Assembly (NCBI RefSeq): GCF_900115685.1
Contig: NZ_FOXJ01000002.1
Span: forward strand, 434,001-498,000
DNA length: 64,000 nucleotides
DNA from: Variovorax sp. 770b2
GTDB lineage: Bacteria; Pseudomonadota; Gammaproteobacteria; Burkholderiales; Burkholderiaceae_C
Direction of reading: 5' to 3'
Shown: positions 50,717 to 59,376 of the stretch, in pieces
Layout: the number at the start of each line of letters is the position of its first letter
Position numbering within the stretch: the stretch's first letter is position 1
Position numbers and translations under genes: made by a program
The notes under the pieces: generated by a model
Seen by the model: only the letters and a program-made list of their open reading frames with translations
What the model was told of the DNA's origin: nothing
Databases searched by the model: none

Positions 50717-52030
50717 GTGGCAACTAACGCGGCAACGATCGCAAAAACAGGCAAGTTCGGCGACCTCCGTCGTCGGCTCGTCTTTTTGCTGCTCGCGCTC
50801 GTGGTCTACCGGATTGGTGCGCACATTCCTGTGCCGGGTATCAACCCGGACCAGCTGGCCGCGCTCTTCCAGGGCCAGCAGGGCGGCATTCTGAGCCTGT
50901 TCAACATGTTCTCGGGCGGGGCGCTGTCGCGCTTCACCGTGTTCGCGTTGGGGATCATGCCGTACATCTCGGCGTCGATCATCATGCAGCTGATGACCTA
51001 CGTGCTTCCGACCTTCGAGCAATTGAAGAAGGAAGGCGAGGCCGGCCGCCGCAAGATCACGCAGTACACGCGCTACGGCGCACTGGGTCTGGCACTGTTC
51101 CAGTCGTTCAGCATTGCAGTGGCACTCGAGTCGTCGGCCGGTCTGGTCATCGCACCCGGTTTCGGCTTCCGACTGACCGCCATGGTGAGCCTGACGGCAG
51201 GTTCGATGTTCCTGATGTGGCTCGGCGAGCAGATCACCGAACGCGGGCTGGGCAACGGCATCTCGATCCTGATCTTTGCAGGCATCGCGGCAGGTTTGCC
51301 GAGCGCCGTGGCAGGTCTGGGTTCGTTGGTGACCACCGGTGCGATGAATCCGATCGTCGCGCTCTTCATCATCGCTGTCGTGGTCCTGGTGACCTACTTC
51401 GTGGTGTTCGTCGAACGCGGCCAGCGCAAGATCCTCGTGAACTATGCGCGGCGCCAGGTTGGCAACAAGGTCTATGGCGGCCAGTCGTCGCACCTGCCTT
51501 TGAAGCTGAACATGGCCGGTGTGATTCCGCCGATCTTCGCGTCGTCGATCATCCTGCTGCCCGCAACGGTGGTTGGCTGGTTCAGCACCGGCGAAGGTGG
51601 TTTCCGCTGGATCAAGGACATTGCCGGCGCACTGCGTCCGGGCGAGCCGATCTACGTGCTGCTGTACGCTGCTGCGATCGTTTTCTTCTGCTTCTTCTAC
51701 ACGGCACTCGTGTTCAACAGCAAGGAAACGGCCGACAACCTGAAGAAGAGTGGTGCATTCATTCCAGGCATTCGCCCGGGTGACCAGACCGCTCGCTACA
51801 TCGACAAGATTCTGGTTCGCCTGACGTTGGCTGGCGCGGTGTACATCACCTTCGTCTGCCTGCTGCCCGAGTTCCTGATCCTGAAGTACAACGTACCGTT
51901 CTACTTCGGTGGTACCTCCCTGCTGATCATCGTGGTCGTCACGATGGACTTCATGGCCCAGGTGCAAAACTACATGATGTCCCAGCAGTACGAATCGCTG
52001 CTGAAGAAGGCTAACTTCAAGACATCGTAG
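50717..52030 (+). CDS. secY: Protein translocase subunit SecY
   Basis: 437-residue channel of the SecYEG translocon with ten membrane helices. GDLRRRLVFLLLALVVYRIGA at the start, IMPYISASIIMQL, FVVFVERGQRKILVNYARRQ (loop C5 with the Arg needed for SecA) and ALVFNSKETADNLKKSGAFIPGIRPG. The start is GTG at 50717, preceded by AAAGAAG. rpmJ follows directly; infA, often found between them in beta-proteobacteria, is absent here. Confidence 0.96.
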   Translation: MATNAATIAKTGKFGDLRRRLVFLLLALVVYRIGAHIPVPGINPDQLAALFQGQQGGILSLFNMFSGGALSRFTVFALGIMPYISASIIMQLMTYVLPTFEQLKKEGEAGRRKITQYTRYGALGLALFQSFSIAVALESSAGLVIAPGFGFRLTAMVSLTAGSMFLMWLGEQITERGLGNGISILIFAGIAAGLPSAVAGLGSLVTTGAMNPIVALFIIAVVVLVTYFVVFVERGQRKILVNYARRQVGNKVYGGQSSHLPLKLNMAGVIPPIFASSIILLPATVVGWFSTGEGGFRWIKDIAGALRPGEPIYVLLYAAAIVFFCFFYTALVFNSKETADNLKKSGAFIPGIRPGDQTARYIDKILVRLTLAGAVYITFVCLLPEFLILKYNVPFYFGGTSLLIIVVVTMDFMAQVQNYMMSQQYESLLKKANFKTS

Positions 52031-52107
52031 GGCTGTGAGTTTCAGTATTGAGAATATTGGGTAAGTGGGCGGTGTACCGCCACGTTAAACAGTTTTAGGA
52101 GAATGAA

Positions 52108-52221
52108 ATGAGAGTTTCGGCTTCGGTCAAAACCATCTGCCGTAATTGCAAGGTCATCCGCCGTAAAGGTGTGGTGCGTGTGATTTGCACCGACCCGCGC
52201 CACAAGCAGCGCCAGGGTTGA
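52108..52221 (+). CDS. rpmJ: 50S ribosomal protein L36
   Basis: 37-residue zinc-binding protein, too short for many gene callers. It reads MRVSASVKTICRNCKVIRR... with CXXC, a later Cys and His (CTDPRH), the C+ zinc form. TTTTAGGAG lies ten bases before ATG 52108. The 77-bp gap after secY includes a small GGCGG/CCGCC hairpin at about 52066-52080. Confidence 0.95.
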   Translation: MRVSASVKTICRNCKVIRRKGVVRVICTDPRHKQRQG

Positions 52222-52244
52222 TTGAAGAGTATTAGAGGACGCAC

Positions 52245-52610
52245 ATGGCACGTATTGCTGGCATCAACATCCCGCCGCACAAGCACGCTGAAATCGGCCT
52301 GACCGCCATTTTCGGTATCGGTCGCACCCGCGCCCGTCAAATCTGCGAAGCGAGCGGCATCGAATATTCGAAGAAGATCAAAGATCTGACCGACGGCGAT
52401 CTCGAGAAGATCCGTGACCAGATCGCTCTGTTCACGATCGAAGGCGATCTGCGTCGCGAGACGACGATGAACATCAAGCGTTTGATGGACATCGGTTGCT
52501 ATCGCGGCTTCCGTCACCGTCGCGGCCTGCCTATGCGCGGCCAGCGCACGCGCACCAATGCCCGCACCCGCAAGGGTCCGCGCAAGGCTGCGCAGTCCCT
52601 GAAGAAATAA
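52245..52610 (+). CDS. rpsM: 30S ribosomal protein S13
   Basis: 121 residues: ARIAGINIPPHKHAEIGLT at the start and RGQRTRTNARTRKGP at the end, the tail that contacts the P-site tRNA. First gene of the alpha-operon part. Confidence 0.96.
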   Translation: MARIAGINIPPHKHAEIGLTAIFGIGRTRARQICEASGIEYSKKIKDLTDGDLEKIRDQIALFTIEGDLRRETTMNIKRLMDIGCYRGFRHRRGLPMRGQRTRTNARTRKGPRKAAQSLKK

Positions 52611-52622
52611 GGATAGACCAGC

Positions 52623-53027
52623 ATGGCTAAAGCACCTGCAAACAACGCCGCACAGCGCGTTCGCAAGAAGGTTCGCAAGAACGTTGCGGACGGTATCGCC
52701 CACGTGCATGCCTCGTTCAACAACACCATCATCACGATCACCGATCGCCAGGGCAACGCCCTGTCGTGGGCTTCGTCGGGTGGCCAGGGCTTCAAGGGCT
52801 CGCGCAAGTCGACCCCGTTCGCTGCGCAGGTGGCTTCCGAAGTTGCCGGCCGTGCTGCTGTCGAACAAGGTATCAAGAACCTCGACGTCGAGATCAAGGG
52901 CCCGGGCCCCGGTCGCGAATCGTCGGTGCGCGCACTGGCTGCGCTCGGCATCCGGATCAATTCCATTGCCGACGTGACGCCCGTTCCGCACAACGGCTGC
53001 CGTCCCCAGAAGCGTCGCCGCATCTGA
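52623..53027 (+). CDS. rpsK: 30S ribosomal protein S11
   Basis: 134 residues; VRKNVADGIAHVHASFNNTIITITD and VTPVPHNGCRPQKRRRI are diagnostic. Platform protein next to S7/S18. Followed by a terminator-like hairpin, not immediately by rpsD. Confidence 0.96.
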   Translation: MAKAPANNAAQRVRKKVRKNVADGIAHVHASFNNTIITITDRQGNALSWASSGGQGFKGSRKSTPFAAQVASEVAGRAAVEQGIKNLDVEIKGPGPGRESSVRALAALGIRINSIADVTPVPHNGCRPQKRRRI

Positions 53028-53042
53028 TCGTCAGTTCGCAAG

Positions 53043-53080
53043 GCGCAGCCAGCTTTCGAGCGGCTGCGCATTTGTTTTTT
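53043..53080 (+). terminator. Terminator-like hairpin between rpsK and rpsD
   Basis: GCGCAGCC, eleven-base middle that can itself pair (AGCTTTCGAGC), GGCTGCGC, then ATTTGTTTTTT. Stem and T-run fit an intrinsic terminator, yet it lies inside what is usually a single operon, so partial termination or regulated read-through into rpsD-rpoA-rplQ is likely. Confidence 0.75.
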
Positions 53081-53156
53081 AACTAAGCCCACCGCCATCC
53101 GCGTTCCGCCGATGGCTCCCGCAGGCAACTGCGGCAGATGACACAAAGGAAAAATC

Positions 53157-53780
53157 GTGGCACGTTACCTCGGCCCCAAGGCCAAACTTTCCCGCCGTGA
53201 AGGCACCGACCTGTTCCTGAAGAGCGCCCGTCGCTCGATTCAAGACAAGGCCAAGTTCGATTCCAAGCCCGGCCAGCACGGTCGTACTTCGGGTCAGCGT
53301 ACCTCCGACTACGGCCTCCAACTGCGTGAAAAGCAGAAGGTCAAGCGCATGTACGGCGTGCTGGAAAAGCAATTCCGCCGCTACTTCGAAGAAGCCGATC
53401 GTCGCCGTGGCAACACCGGCGCCAACCTGCTGTTCATCCTCGAATCGCGCTTGGACAACGTCGTCTACCGCATGGGCTTCGGCTCGACCCGCGCTGAAGC
53501 ACGGCAACTCGTGTCGCACAAGGCGATCACGGTGAACGGCCAGTCGGTCAACATCCCGTCGTACCTGGTCAAGACCGGCGACGTGATCGCCGTGCGCGAC
53601 AAGTCCAAGAAGCAGAACCGCATTGTCGAAGCCCTTCAACTCGCCCAGCAAGTCGGTATCCCGGCTTGGGTCGATGTGAACGCCGACAAGGCCGAAGGTA
53701 CCTTCAAGAAGGTGCCCGATCGCGACGAATTCGCAGCCGACATCAACGAATCGCTGATCGTCGAACTCTATTCGCGTTGA
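53157..53780 (+). CDS. rpsD: 30S ribosomal protein S4
   Basis: 207 residues. ARYLGPKAKLSRREGTDLFLKS at the start; S4 RNA-binding domain with LESRLDNVVYRMGFGSTRAEARQLVSHKAITVNG. Start codon is GTG 53157 with AAAGGAAA upstream. In E. coli S4 represses the alpha operon by binding a pseudoknot before rpsM; here the 129-bp leader before rpsD itself, with its hairpin, is the more striking candidate for control. Confidence 0.96.
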   Translation: MARYLGPKAKLSRREGTDLFLKSARRSIQDKAKFDSKPGQHGRTSGQRTSDYGLQLREKQKVKRMYGVLEKQFRRYFEEADRRRGNTGANLLFILESRLDNVVYRMGFGSTRAEARQLVSHKAITVNGQSVNIPSYLVKTGDVIAVRDKSKKQNRIVEALQLAQQVGIPAWVDVNADKAEGTFKKVPDRDEFAADINESLIVELYSR

Positions 53781-53790
53781 TTTTTTTGTT

Positions 53791-53865
53791 CCCGCACACC
53801 TCGCGTGTGTGGGATACAAGTTTTTGTTGTTCACGTTCCTGCCCCGTGCTTTGTTGCGGGTCAGG
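53791..53865 (+). other. Two hairpins in rpsD-rpoA gap
   Basis: First: CCCGCACAC-CTCGC-GTGTGTGGG (53791-53813) followed by a T-rich run (53821-53825). Second: CCTGCCCCG...CGGGTCAGG (53838-53865). With the T7 run right after the rpsD stop, the gap looks structured and could act as attenuator, RNase site or translational spacer before rpoA. Confidence 0.6.
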
Positions 53866-53919
53866 TGCTTCACCAGCCTTACCGGTGTAACGAGCCGGGG
53901 GTATTGAGAGGAAGTCTGC

Positions 53920-54909
53920 ATGCAAACCACCCTGCTGAAACCCAAGACCATCCAGGTCGAGCAACTTGCCGCCAACAAGGCGAAAGTCACGCTCGAACCT
54001 TTCGAGCGCGGCTATGGCCACACGCTCGGCAACGCGCTGCGTCGCGTTCTGCTGTCGTCCATGGTTGGCTACTCGGCCACCGAAGTCACGATCGCTGGCG
54101 TTCTGCATGAGTACTCGTCGATCGACGGCGTGCAGGAAGATGTCGTCAACATCCTTCTGAATCTCAAGGGCGTGGTGTTCAAGCTCCACAACCGCGACGA
54201 AGTCACGCTGAGCCTGCGCAAGGACGGCGAAGGCCCGGTCCTGGCATCGGACATCCAGACCCCGCACGACGTCGAGATCATCAACCCCGACCACGTGATC
54301 GCGCACCTGTCGCAAGGCGGCAAGCTGGACATGCAGATCAAGGTCGAAAAGGGTCGCGGCTATGTGCCCGGCACGATGCGCCGCTACGCCGACGAGCCGA
54401 CCAAGTCGATTGGCCGCATCGTCCTCGACGCGTCGTTCTCGCCCGTCAAGCGTGTGAGCTACACGGTCGAAAGCGCCCGTGTCGAACAACGTACCGACCT
54501 GGACAAGCTCCTGGTCGAGATCGAAACCAACGGTGCGATCACCGCTGAAGACGCAGTTCGTGCCTCGGCTAAAATCCTGGTCGAGCAGCTGGCAGTGTTC
54601 GCACAGCTGGAAGGCGGCGAACTGGCTGCATTCGATGCACCGGCACCGCGCAGCGCACAGCAATTCGATCCGATCCTGCTGCGCCCTGTCGACGAGCTCG
54701 AGCTCACCGTGCGTTCGGCCAACTGCCTGAAGGCCGAAAACATCTACTACATCGGTGACCTGATCCAGCGCACCGAGAACGAGCTGCTCAAGACCCCGAA
54801 CCTGGGTCGCAAGTCGCTCAACGAAATCAAGGAAGTCCTCGCTTCGCGCGGCCTGACCTTGGGTATGAAGCTTGAAAGCTGGCCGCCGGCCGGTCTCGAC
54901 AAGCGTTGA
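53920..54909 (+). CDS. rpoA: RNA polymerase alpha subunit
   Basis: 329 residues, normal length. N-terminal dimerisation domain with FERGYGHTLGNALRRVLLSSM; C-terminal domain (about 245-329) with LRSV-like region LTVRSANCLKAENIYYIGDL and TPNLGRKSLNEIKEVLASRGL, which contacts UP elements and activators. Start ATG 53920 preceded by GAGAGGAAG. Confidence 0.96.
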   Translation: MQTTLLKPKTIQVEQLAANKAKVTLEPFERGYGHTLGNALRRVLLSSMVGYSATEVTIAGVLHEYSSIDGVQEDVVNILLNLKGVVFKLHNRDEVTLSLRKDGEGPVLASDIQTPHDVEIINPDHVIAHLSQGGKLDMQIKVEKGRGYVPGTMRRYADEPTKSIGRIVLDASFSPVKRVSYTVESARVEQRTDLDKLLVEIETNGAITAEDAVRASAKILVEQLAVFAQLEGGELAAFDAPAPRSAQQFDPILLRPVDELELTVRSANCLKAENIYYIGDLIQRTENELLKTPNLGRKSLNEIKEVLASRGLTLGMKLESWPPAGLDKR

Positions 54910-54924
54910 TTTTTGTTTTGAATT

Positions 54925-54940
54925 GAGCCCCTGAGGGCTC
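54925..54940 (+). other. Perfect 6-bp hairpin in rpoA-rplQ gap
   Basis: GAGCCC, CTGA, GGGCTC in the 87-bp gap. No T run follows, so it is more likely an mRNA processing or stability element than a terminator. Confidence 0.5.
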
Positions 54941-54996
54941 GTGCCCGGGCAGTACCTGATACGGCTGCCTGTTGAATAAAGTAAAGGAAAAGCACC

Positions 54997-55395
54997 ATGC
55001 GTCACGGACACGGACTTCGCAAACTCAACCGCACCAGCTCGCACCGCCTTGCGATGCTGCAGAACATGATGAATTCGCTCATCGAGCACGAAGTCATCAA
55101 GACCACGGTCCCCAAGGCCAAGGAACTGCGCCGCGTCATCGAACCGATGATCACGCTCGCCAAGAAGCCCACGCTCGCCAACAAGCGCCTGGCCTTCGAC
55201 CGCCTGCGCGACCGCGACAGCGTCGTCAAGCTCTTCGCCGATCTGGGCCCGCGTTTCGCGGCACGTCCGGGCGGCTACACGCGCATCCTGAAAATGGGTT
55301 TCCGCGTCGGCGACAACGCGCCGATGGCCCTGGTCGAACTGGTCGACCGCCCTGAAATTAAAGAAGCAGATGCTGACCAAGGCGCTGCTGAATAA
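54997..55395 (+). CDS. rplQ: 50S ribosomal protein L17
   Basis: 132 residues; MRHGHGLRKLNRTSSHRLAM and LFADLGPRFAARPGGYTRILK are signatures. Last protein gene of the operon; initiator tRNA begins 18 bp after its stop, with a TATAAT box in between. Confidence 0.96.
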   Translation: MRHGHGLRKLNRTSSHRLAMLQNMMNSLIEHEVIKTTVPKAKELRRVIEPMITLAKKPTLANKRLAFDRLRDRDSVVKLFADLGPRFAARPGGYTRILKMGFRVGDNAPMALVELVDRPEIKEADADQGAAE

Positions 55396-55397
55396 GG

Positions 55398-55403
55398 TAT
55401 AAT
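55398..55403 (+). promoter_or_regulatory. -10 box (TATAAT) for tRNA-fMet
   Basis: Perfect TATAAT ending 10 bases before the tRNA 5' end, overlapping the rplQ 3' flank. A clear -35 was not found (CTGACC at 19-bp spacing is the nearest), so the tRNA may be expressed both by read-through and from this weak own promoter. Confidence 0.5.
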
Positions 55404-55413
55404 TCCATCTTGC

Positions 55414-55490
<77 letters not shown>

Positions 55491-55494
55491 ATTT

Positions 55495-55527
55495 AAAAGG
55501 CCCTTTGAATTTCAAAGGGCCTTTTTT
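55495..55527 (+). terminator. Intrinsic terminator after tRNA-fMet
   Basis: A long perfect inverted repeat, AAAAGGCCCTTTGAA with its complement, ending in six T. It begins four bases after the CCA and is A-rich on the left side, thus bidirectional. Confidence 0.93.
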
Positions 55528-55549
55528 CTTTGGTCGATGAATTGAATAG

Positions 55550-55577
55550 AAAAAGCCCTCGCTTCGAGGGCTTTTTT
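55550..55577. terminator. Intrinsic terminator between tRNA-fMet and HD-domain gene
   Basis: AAAAAGCCCTCG, CTTC loop region, CGAGGGCTTTTTT. It lies 14 bp past the stop of the leftward HD gene and is symmetrical, so it probably ends that gene and backs up the terminator of the tRNA. Confidence 0.92.
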
Positions 55578-55591
55578 ATTTCCCGGATTTC

Positions 55592-56239
55592 TCAGCCGTG
55601 CCAGGCCGAGCAGCGAATCACGCTGCAGAAATTGCCCCGGTGGAAATGCGGTTCCTTGTCCGCGATCACATCGGCCTTCACGTTGCCGAAGGTGGTCTCC
55701 GGCTTGTGTTTGATGCCGTCGTAGAAGGCCTGGATGATGTCTTCCTTGAAGTGCTCGGTGCGCGGGTGTGCATGCACGACCTGCGTGCGCTCGGCTTCGC
55801 TGTACTCGGGATAGGTCAAGCCCAGTACGTCCATCTCTACGCCGGCCGTCACGAGCGCGACCACCGGATGCATGTGCTGCGGGATCCCCGGCGTCGTGTG
55901 CAGTGCGATCGCGGTCCAGACCAGGTCGACGTCCTGCTGCGAGATCCCATGGCCGCGCAGGAAATCGCGCGCCACGTTCGCCCCATCGACCTCGAAGCGC
56001 TCGTTCGCGCTGCTGTGCGCCTTCACCAGCCCCATGTCATGGAACATCGCGCCCGCGTACAGCAGCTCCGGGTCGAAGGTGAGGCCGCGGCGCTTGCCCG
56101 CCAGCGCGCCGAAGTAATAGACCCGGCTGGAGTGGTGGAACAGCAGCGAAGGTGCCGTGTCCCGGACCAGCTCCGTGATCTCGTTTGCGAGCTTGCTGTC
56201 GGGGATGCGAACCCCGTCGATCGTCGTCGTCAAAGCCAT
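55592..56239 (-). CDS. HD-domain hydrolase (cyanamide hydratase-like)
   Basis: 215-residue metal-dependent HD protein. Motifs: FHHSSRVYYFGAL (first His), AMFHDMGLV (the HD pair, about residue 66), and TAIALHTTPGIP (later His). Similar to fungal cyanamide hydratases and to bacterial proteins often annotated as such; urea-like or nitrile hydration is possible, phosphohydrolase activity also. ATG 56239 fits. It is divergent from an AraC/DJ-1 regulator (115 bp), a likely regulator. Confidence 0.82.
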   Translation of the reverse strand: MALTTTIDGVRIPDSKLANEITELVRDTAPSLLFHHSSRVYYFGALAGKRRGLTFDPELLYAGAMFHDMGLVKAHSSANERFEVDGANVARDFLRGHGISQQDVDLVWTAIALHTTPGIPQHMHPVVALVTAGVEMDVLGLTYPEYSEAERTQVVHAHPRTEHFKEDIIQAFYDGIKHKPETTFGNVKADVIADKEPHFHRGNFCSVIRCSAWHG

Positions 56240-56354
56240 GTGGATTTCTCCTGTGTGTGTGAGAGCAACTTTAGGAGTCGGCTACAGTGTCTTCAATGAA
56301 CGTGAGGCGGCAATTACTGCCATTGCCTCCACGAAAGAGACACGGAGAACAGCC

Positions 56355-57329
56355 ATGCCCACCACGAAGACCATCGCGATCCTCGCCATGCCCGGCGTCC
56401 AGCTGCTGGACGTTTCCGGCCCGCTGGACGTGTTCGCCGAGGCGAACGTGCAGGCGCGCACCGAGGCCTACCGGCTGCGCGTCATCGCGAGCCAGCCCGG
56501 GGCGATCCGCAGTTCATCGGGCGTGCGGCTCATGCCCGACGCCGTCATCGGCGAGGACATCGGCGAACCGATTCACACGCTCCTGGTGGCCGGCACGCCG
56601 CATGCTGCGAGCGCGGCGACCAACCTCGATGTCACCGCGTGGCTGCGCAAGCTCACGCCCAAGGCACGCCGCTTCGGCTCCGTCTGCAGCGGCGCCTTCG
56701 TCCTGGCGCAGGCGGGGTTGCTCAACGGCCGGCGAGTCACGACGCACTGGGCGGTGGCCGATCAACTCGCACAGGCCTTCCCCGCAGTGCAGGTGGATGC
56801 CGACGCCATCCACGTGCGCGACGGCCGCCTGCGCACGGCCGCTGGCGTGACTGCAGGGCTCGACCTGTCGCTCGCGTTCGTCGAGGAGGATCTCGGCCGC
56901 GAGATCGCGATGAAAGTCGCCGCCCAGCTCGTGATGTTCTTCAAGCGCCCCGGCGGCCAGATGCAGTTCAGCCGCAAGGGCGAAGCCGCGCCCACCGGCA
57001 GATCGGCATTGCAGGAGGTGCAACGCTGGATCGCGGCGAACCCTGCAGAAGACCACAGCGTGGCCCACCTTGCCGGCCGCATGAGCCTCAGCCCGCGCCA
57101 CTTCGCACGGCTGTTCACGCAGGAGGTCGGAGCCACACCGGCCGCCTGGGTGGAAGGCATTCGCGTGTCCGCCGCGCGCCGCCTGCTCGAGGCCGGGGAT
57201 GCCGCACCGAAGCAGGTGGCGGCCCAATGCGGATTTGCCGATGCCGACACGTTGCGGCGCGCGTTCCAGCGCCAGGTCGGCATCACGCCGGCGGAGTACC
57301 GCAAGCGCTACGCACACGCCGTCGAATGA
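56355..57329 (+). CDS. AraC-family regulator with DJ-1/PfpI domain (FtrA-like)
   Basis: 324 residues. Residues ~5-185 form a class I glutamine-amidotransferase-like DJ-1/PfpI domain (FGSVCSGAFVLAQAGLLNGRRVTTHW with the nucleophile-elbow Cys), usually a sensor. Residues ~215-320 are the AraC double HTH (HSVAHLAGRMSLSPRHFARLF and AAQCGFADADTLRRAFQRQVG). CGGAGA lies nine bases before ATG 56355. It may regulate the divergent HD gene; the inducer is unknown. Confidence 0.9.
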   Translation: MPTTKTIAILAMPGVQLLDVSGPLDVFAEANVQARTEAYRLRVIASQPGAIRSSSGVRLMPDAVIGEDIGEPIHTLLVAGTPHAASAATNLDVTAWLRKLTPKARRFGSVCSGAFVLAQAGLLNGRRVTTHWAVADQLAQAFPAVQVDADAIHVRDGRLRTAAGVTAGLDLSLAFVEEDLGREIAMKVAAQLVMFFKRPGGQMQFSRKGEAAPTGRSALQEVQRWIAANPAEDHSVAHLAGRMSLSPRHFARLFTQEVGATPAAWVEGIRVSAARRLLEAGDAAPKQVAAQCGFADADTLRRAFQRQVGITPAEYRKRYAHAVE

Positions 57330-57353
57330 AGGCGTGATGCGCGAAGAAGGCGA

Positions 57354-57752
57354 TCAGTCCGGAATGACCGCCGTGACCTCGATCTCCACCTTCGCCCGGT
57401 GCTCGACGAGCGCCGCCACCTGCACGCAGGTCATCGCCGGAAAGTTGCGTCCCATCGCATCGCGATAGACCGGGCCCAGTTCGGCAAGCCGGCGGCTGTA
57501 TTCGTCGCGGTCCGTCACGTACCAGGTCATCCGCACCATGTGCTCGGGACCCGCCCCGCCTGCGCGAAGCACCTCGGCGATGTTGCGCAGCGCGAGGCCG
57601 CACTGCTCGATGAAGTCGTCCGACTCGAACTGCTGCTGCGCATTCCAGCCGATCTGGCCGCCGACGAACAGCATCGTGCCGCGCGCGGCGACACCGTTCG
57701 CATAGCCCTTGGGGGGCAGCCAGCCTTCGGGCTGCAGGAGTTTGTTGATCAT
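57354..57752 (-). CDS. RidA-family protein
   Basis: 132 residues of the YjgF/RidA/Rid family. The core FVGGQIGWN, RNIAEVLRAGGAGPEHMVRM and YRDAMGRNFPAMTCVQVAAL are present; the Arg that binds the carboxylate of enamine/imine substrates is expected in the latter segment but the usual NRPARTxxxV reads RNFPAMTCVQV, a variant subgroup. It is last in the aromatic-CoA operon, overlapping the ligase stop (ATGA), and may deaminate or protect against an imine intermediate. Confidence 0.85.
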   Translation of the reverse strand: MINKLLQPEGWLPPKGYANGVAARGTMLFVGGQIGWNAQQQFESDDFIEQCGLALRNIAEVLRAGGAGPEHMVRMTWYVTDRDEYSRRLAELGPVYRDAMGRNFPAMTCVQVAALVEHRAKVEIEVTAVIPD

Positions 57753-59371
57753 GGTGTGCTGTTGAGTTGTCTCAGTTTGAATCGCTGGAGCTTGCCGGTC
57801 TCGGTGCGCGGCAGCACCGTCACGAACTCGATCTCCCGCGGGTATTTGAAGGGCGCGATGGTGGCCTTCACATGGTCCTGCAGCGCCTTCACGAGGACGG
57901 CATCGCCCTCGTTGCCGGGCTTGAGCACGCAGAAGGCCTTCACGATCATGCCGCGGTCGGCGTCGGGCTTGCCGATCACGCCGCACTCGGCCACCGCGGG
58001 GTGCTTGAGCAGGGCGTCCTCGACCTCCGGCCCACCGACGTTGTAGCCGGCCGTGATGATCATGTCGTCGGCGCGCGCCTGGTAGAAGAAGTAGCCGTCG
58101 TCGTCCTGCACGAACGAATCGCCGGGGTAGTTCCAGCCGTTCTTCACGTAGTCGACCTGGCGCGGATCGTCCAGATACCGGCAGCCGACAGGCCCCTGCA
58201 GCGCGAGCTTGCCGACGGTGCCGTGCGGCACTTCGTTGCCCTTGTCGTCCACCACCTTCGCGGTGAACCCGGGCACCGCCTTGCCGACCGCGCCCTTGCG
58301 CACGTCGTCGCCCGCGGCGGAAATGTAGATGTGGAACACCTCGGTGCCGCCGATGCCGTCGAGCATCTCGATGCCGGTGGCTTCCTTCCAGAGCTGGCGC
58401 GTCGCATCGGGCAAGGCCTCGCCTGCGCTCACGCTGATGCGAAGGCCCGGCATGCCGTGCTGCTTCACGAAAGGCGCCATCTGGCGGTAGAACGTGGGCG
58501 CGGTATAGCAGATGGTCGCGCCGATCTCGTTGATGAGCTTCACCAGGCCTTCGGGCGTGAACGGCGCATCGGCGAAATACACGGATGCGCCGGCCCACAT
58601 CGGGAACACCAGCAGGCCGCCCAGGCCGAAGGTGAAGGCCAGCGGGGGCGATCCCACCACGATGTCGTCGCTGCGCGCCTTGAGCACATGGCGCGGCCAG
58701 GTCTCGCACATCGCGAGCACGTCGCGGTGCGTGGTGACGGGGGCCTTGGGCTTGCCCGTGGTGCCCGAGGTGAAGGCGAGAAGTGCGATGTCGTCCGCGG
58801 CCGTAGGGCACGCAGTGAACACGCCGCTCTTGCCCGCGGCGCGCGCGGAGAGCGAGTCCGCCGCATTGGGCTTGTTGAATGCGATCACCGTCGCAAGCAC
58901 CGGATGTTCCGTCTGCGCAGTCGCCAATTCATCGAGCAGACGACCGTCGCACAGCGCGGCAACGGGGCGCGCCTTCTCGATGATCTCGCCAAGTTCCTTG
59001 GCGCGCAGCAACGGCATCGTCGCCACCGCGATCAGCCCGGCCTTCACCACTGCGAGCCATGCAAGCGCCATCGCTGCCGAGTTGCCGCCACGCAGCAGCA
59101 CGCGGTTGCCGGGCACGAGCCCAAGGTCTTCGGTCAGCACCTGCGCGATGCGGTTGACCTCGACAGCAGCCTGCCTGTACGTGAGCGTGCCGCTCGGCGA
59201 GCGCAGCATCGGCTTGTCGCCGAAGCCCTTGGCGTCCGCCTTGTCCAACAGTTCCTCCACGAGGTTCAGCTGGTCGGGCAACTGCAGCTCGGGCAGGTCG
59301 TAGCGAAAGACCGGCAACTGCTCGGCAGGCGGCAGGCGGTCGTGAACGAAGCGGTCGACTTGGGCAGACAC
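57749..59371 (-). CDS. Aryl-CoA ligase, 2-aminobenzoate-CoA ligase-like
   Basis: 540-residue acyl-adenylate-forming enzyme of the benzoate-CoA ligase group: P-loop AFTSGTTGKPKAPVTTH (about residue 195), SAGEALPDATRQLW, YPGDSFVQDDDGYFFYQARADDMI (hinge Asp) and the C-terminal catalytic Lys in ETGKLQRFKLRQL. Activates the aromatic acid to its CoA thioester with ATP. The neighbouring monooxygenase/reductase points to 2-aminobenzoate or salicylate as substrate. Confidence 0.85.
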   Translation of the reverse strand: MSAQVDRFVHDRLPPAEQLPVFRYDLPELQLPDQLNLVEELLDKADAKGFGDKPMLRSPSGTLTYRQAAVEVNRIAQVLTEDLGLVPGNRVLLRGGNSAAMALAWLAVVKAGLIAVATMPLLRAKELGEIIEKARPVAALCDGRLLDELATAQTEHPVLATVIAFNKPNAADSLSARAAGKSGVFTACPTAADDIALLAFTSGTTGKPKAPVTTHRDVLAMCETWPRHVLKARSDDIVVGSPPLAFTFGLGGLLVFPMWAGASVYFADAPFTPEGLVKLINEIGATICYTAPTFYRQMAPFVKQHGMPGLRISVSAGEALPDATRQLWKEATGIEMLDGIGGTEVFHIYISAAGDDVRKGAVGKAVPGFTAKVVDDKGNEVPHGTVGKLALQGPVGCRYLDDPRQVDYVKNGWNYPGDSFVQDDDGYFFYQARADDMIITAGYNVGGPEVEDALLKHPAVAECGVIGKPDADRGMIVKAFCVLKPGNEGDAVLVKALQDHVKATIAPFKYPREIEFVTVLPRTETGKLQRFKLRQLNSTP

Positions 59372-59376
59372 GGTAT

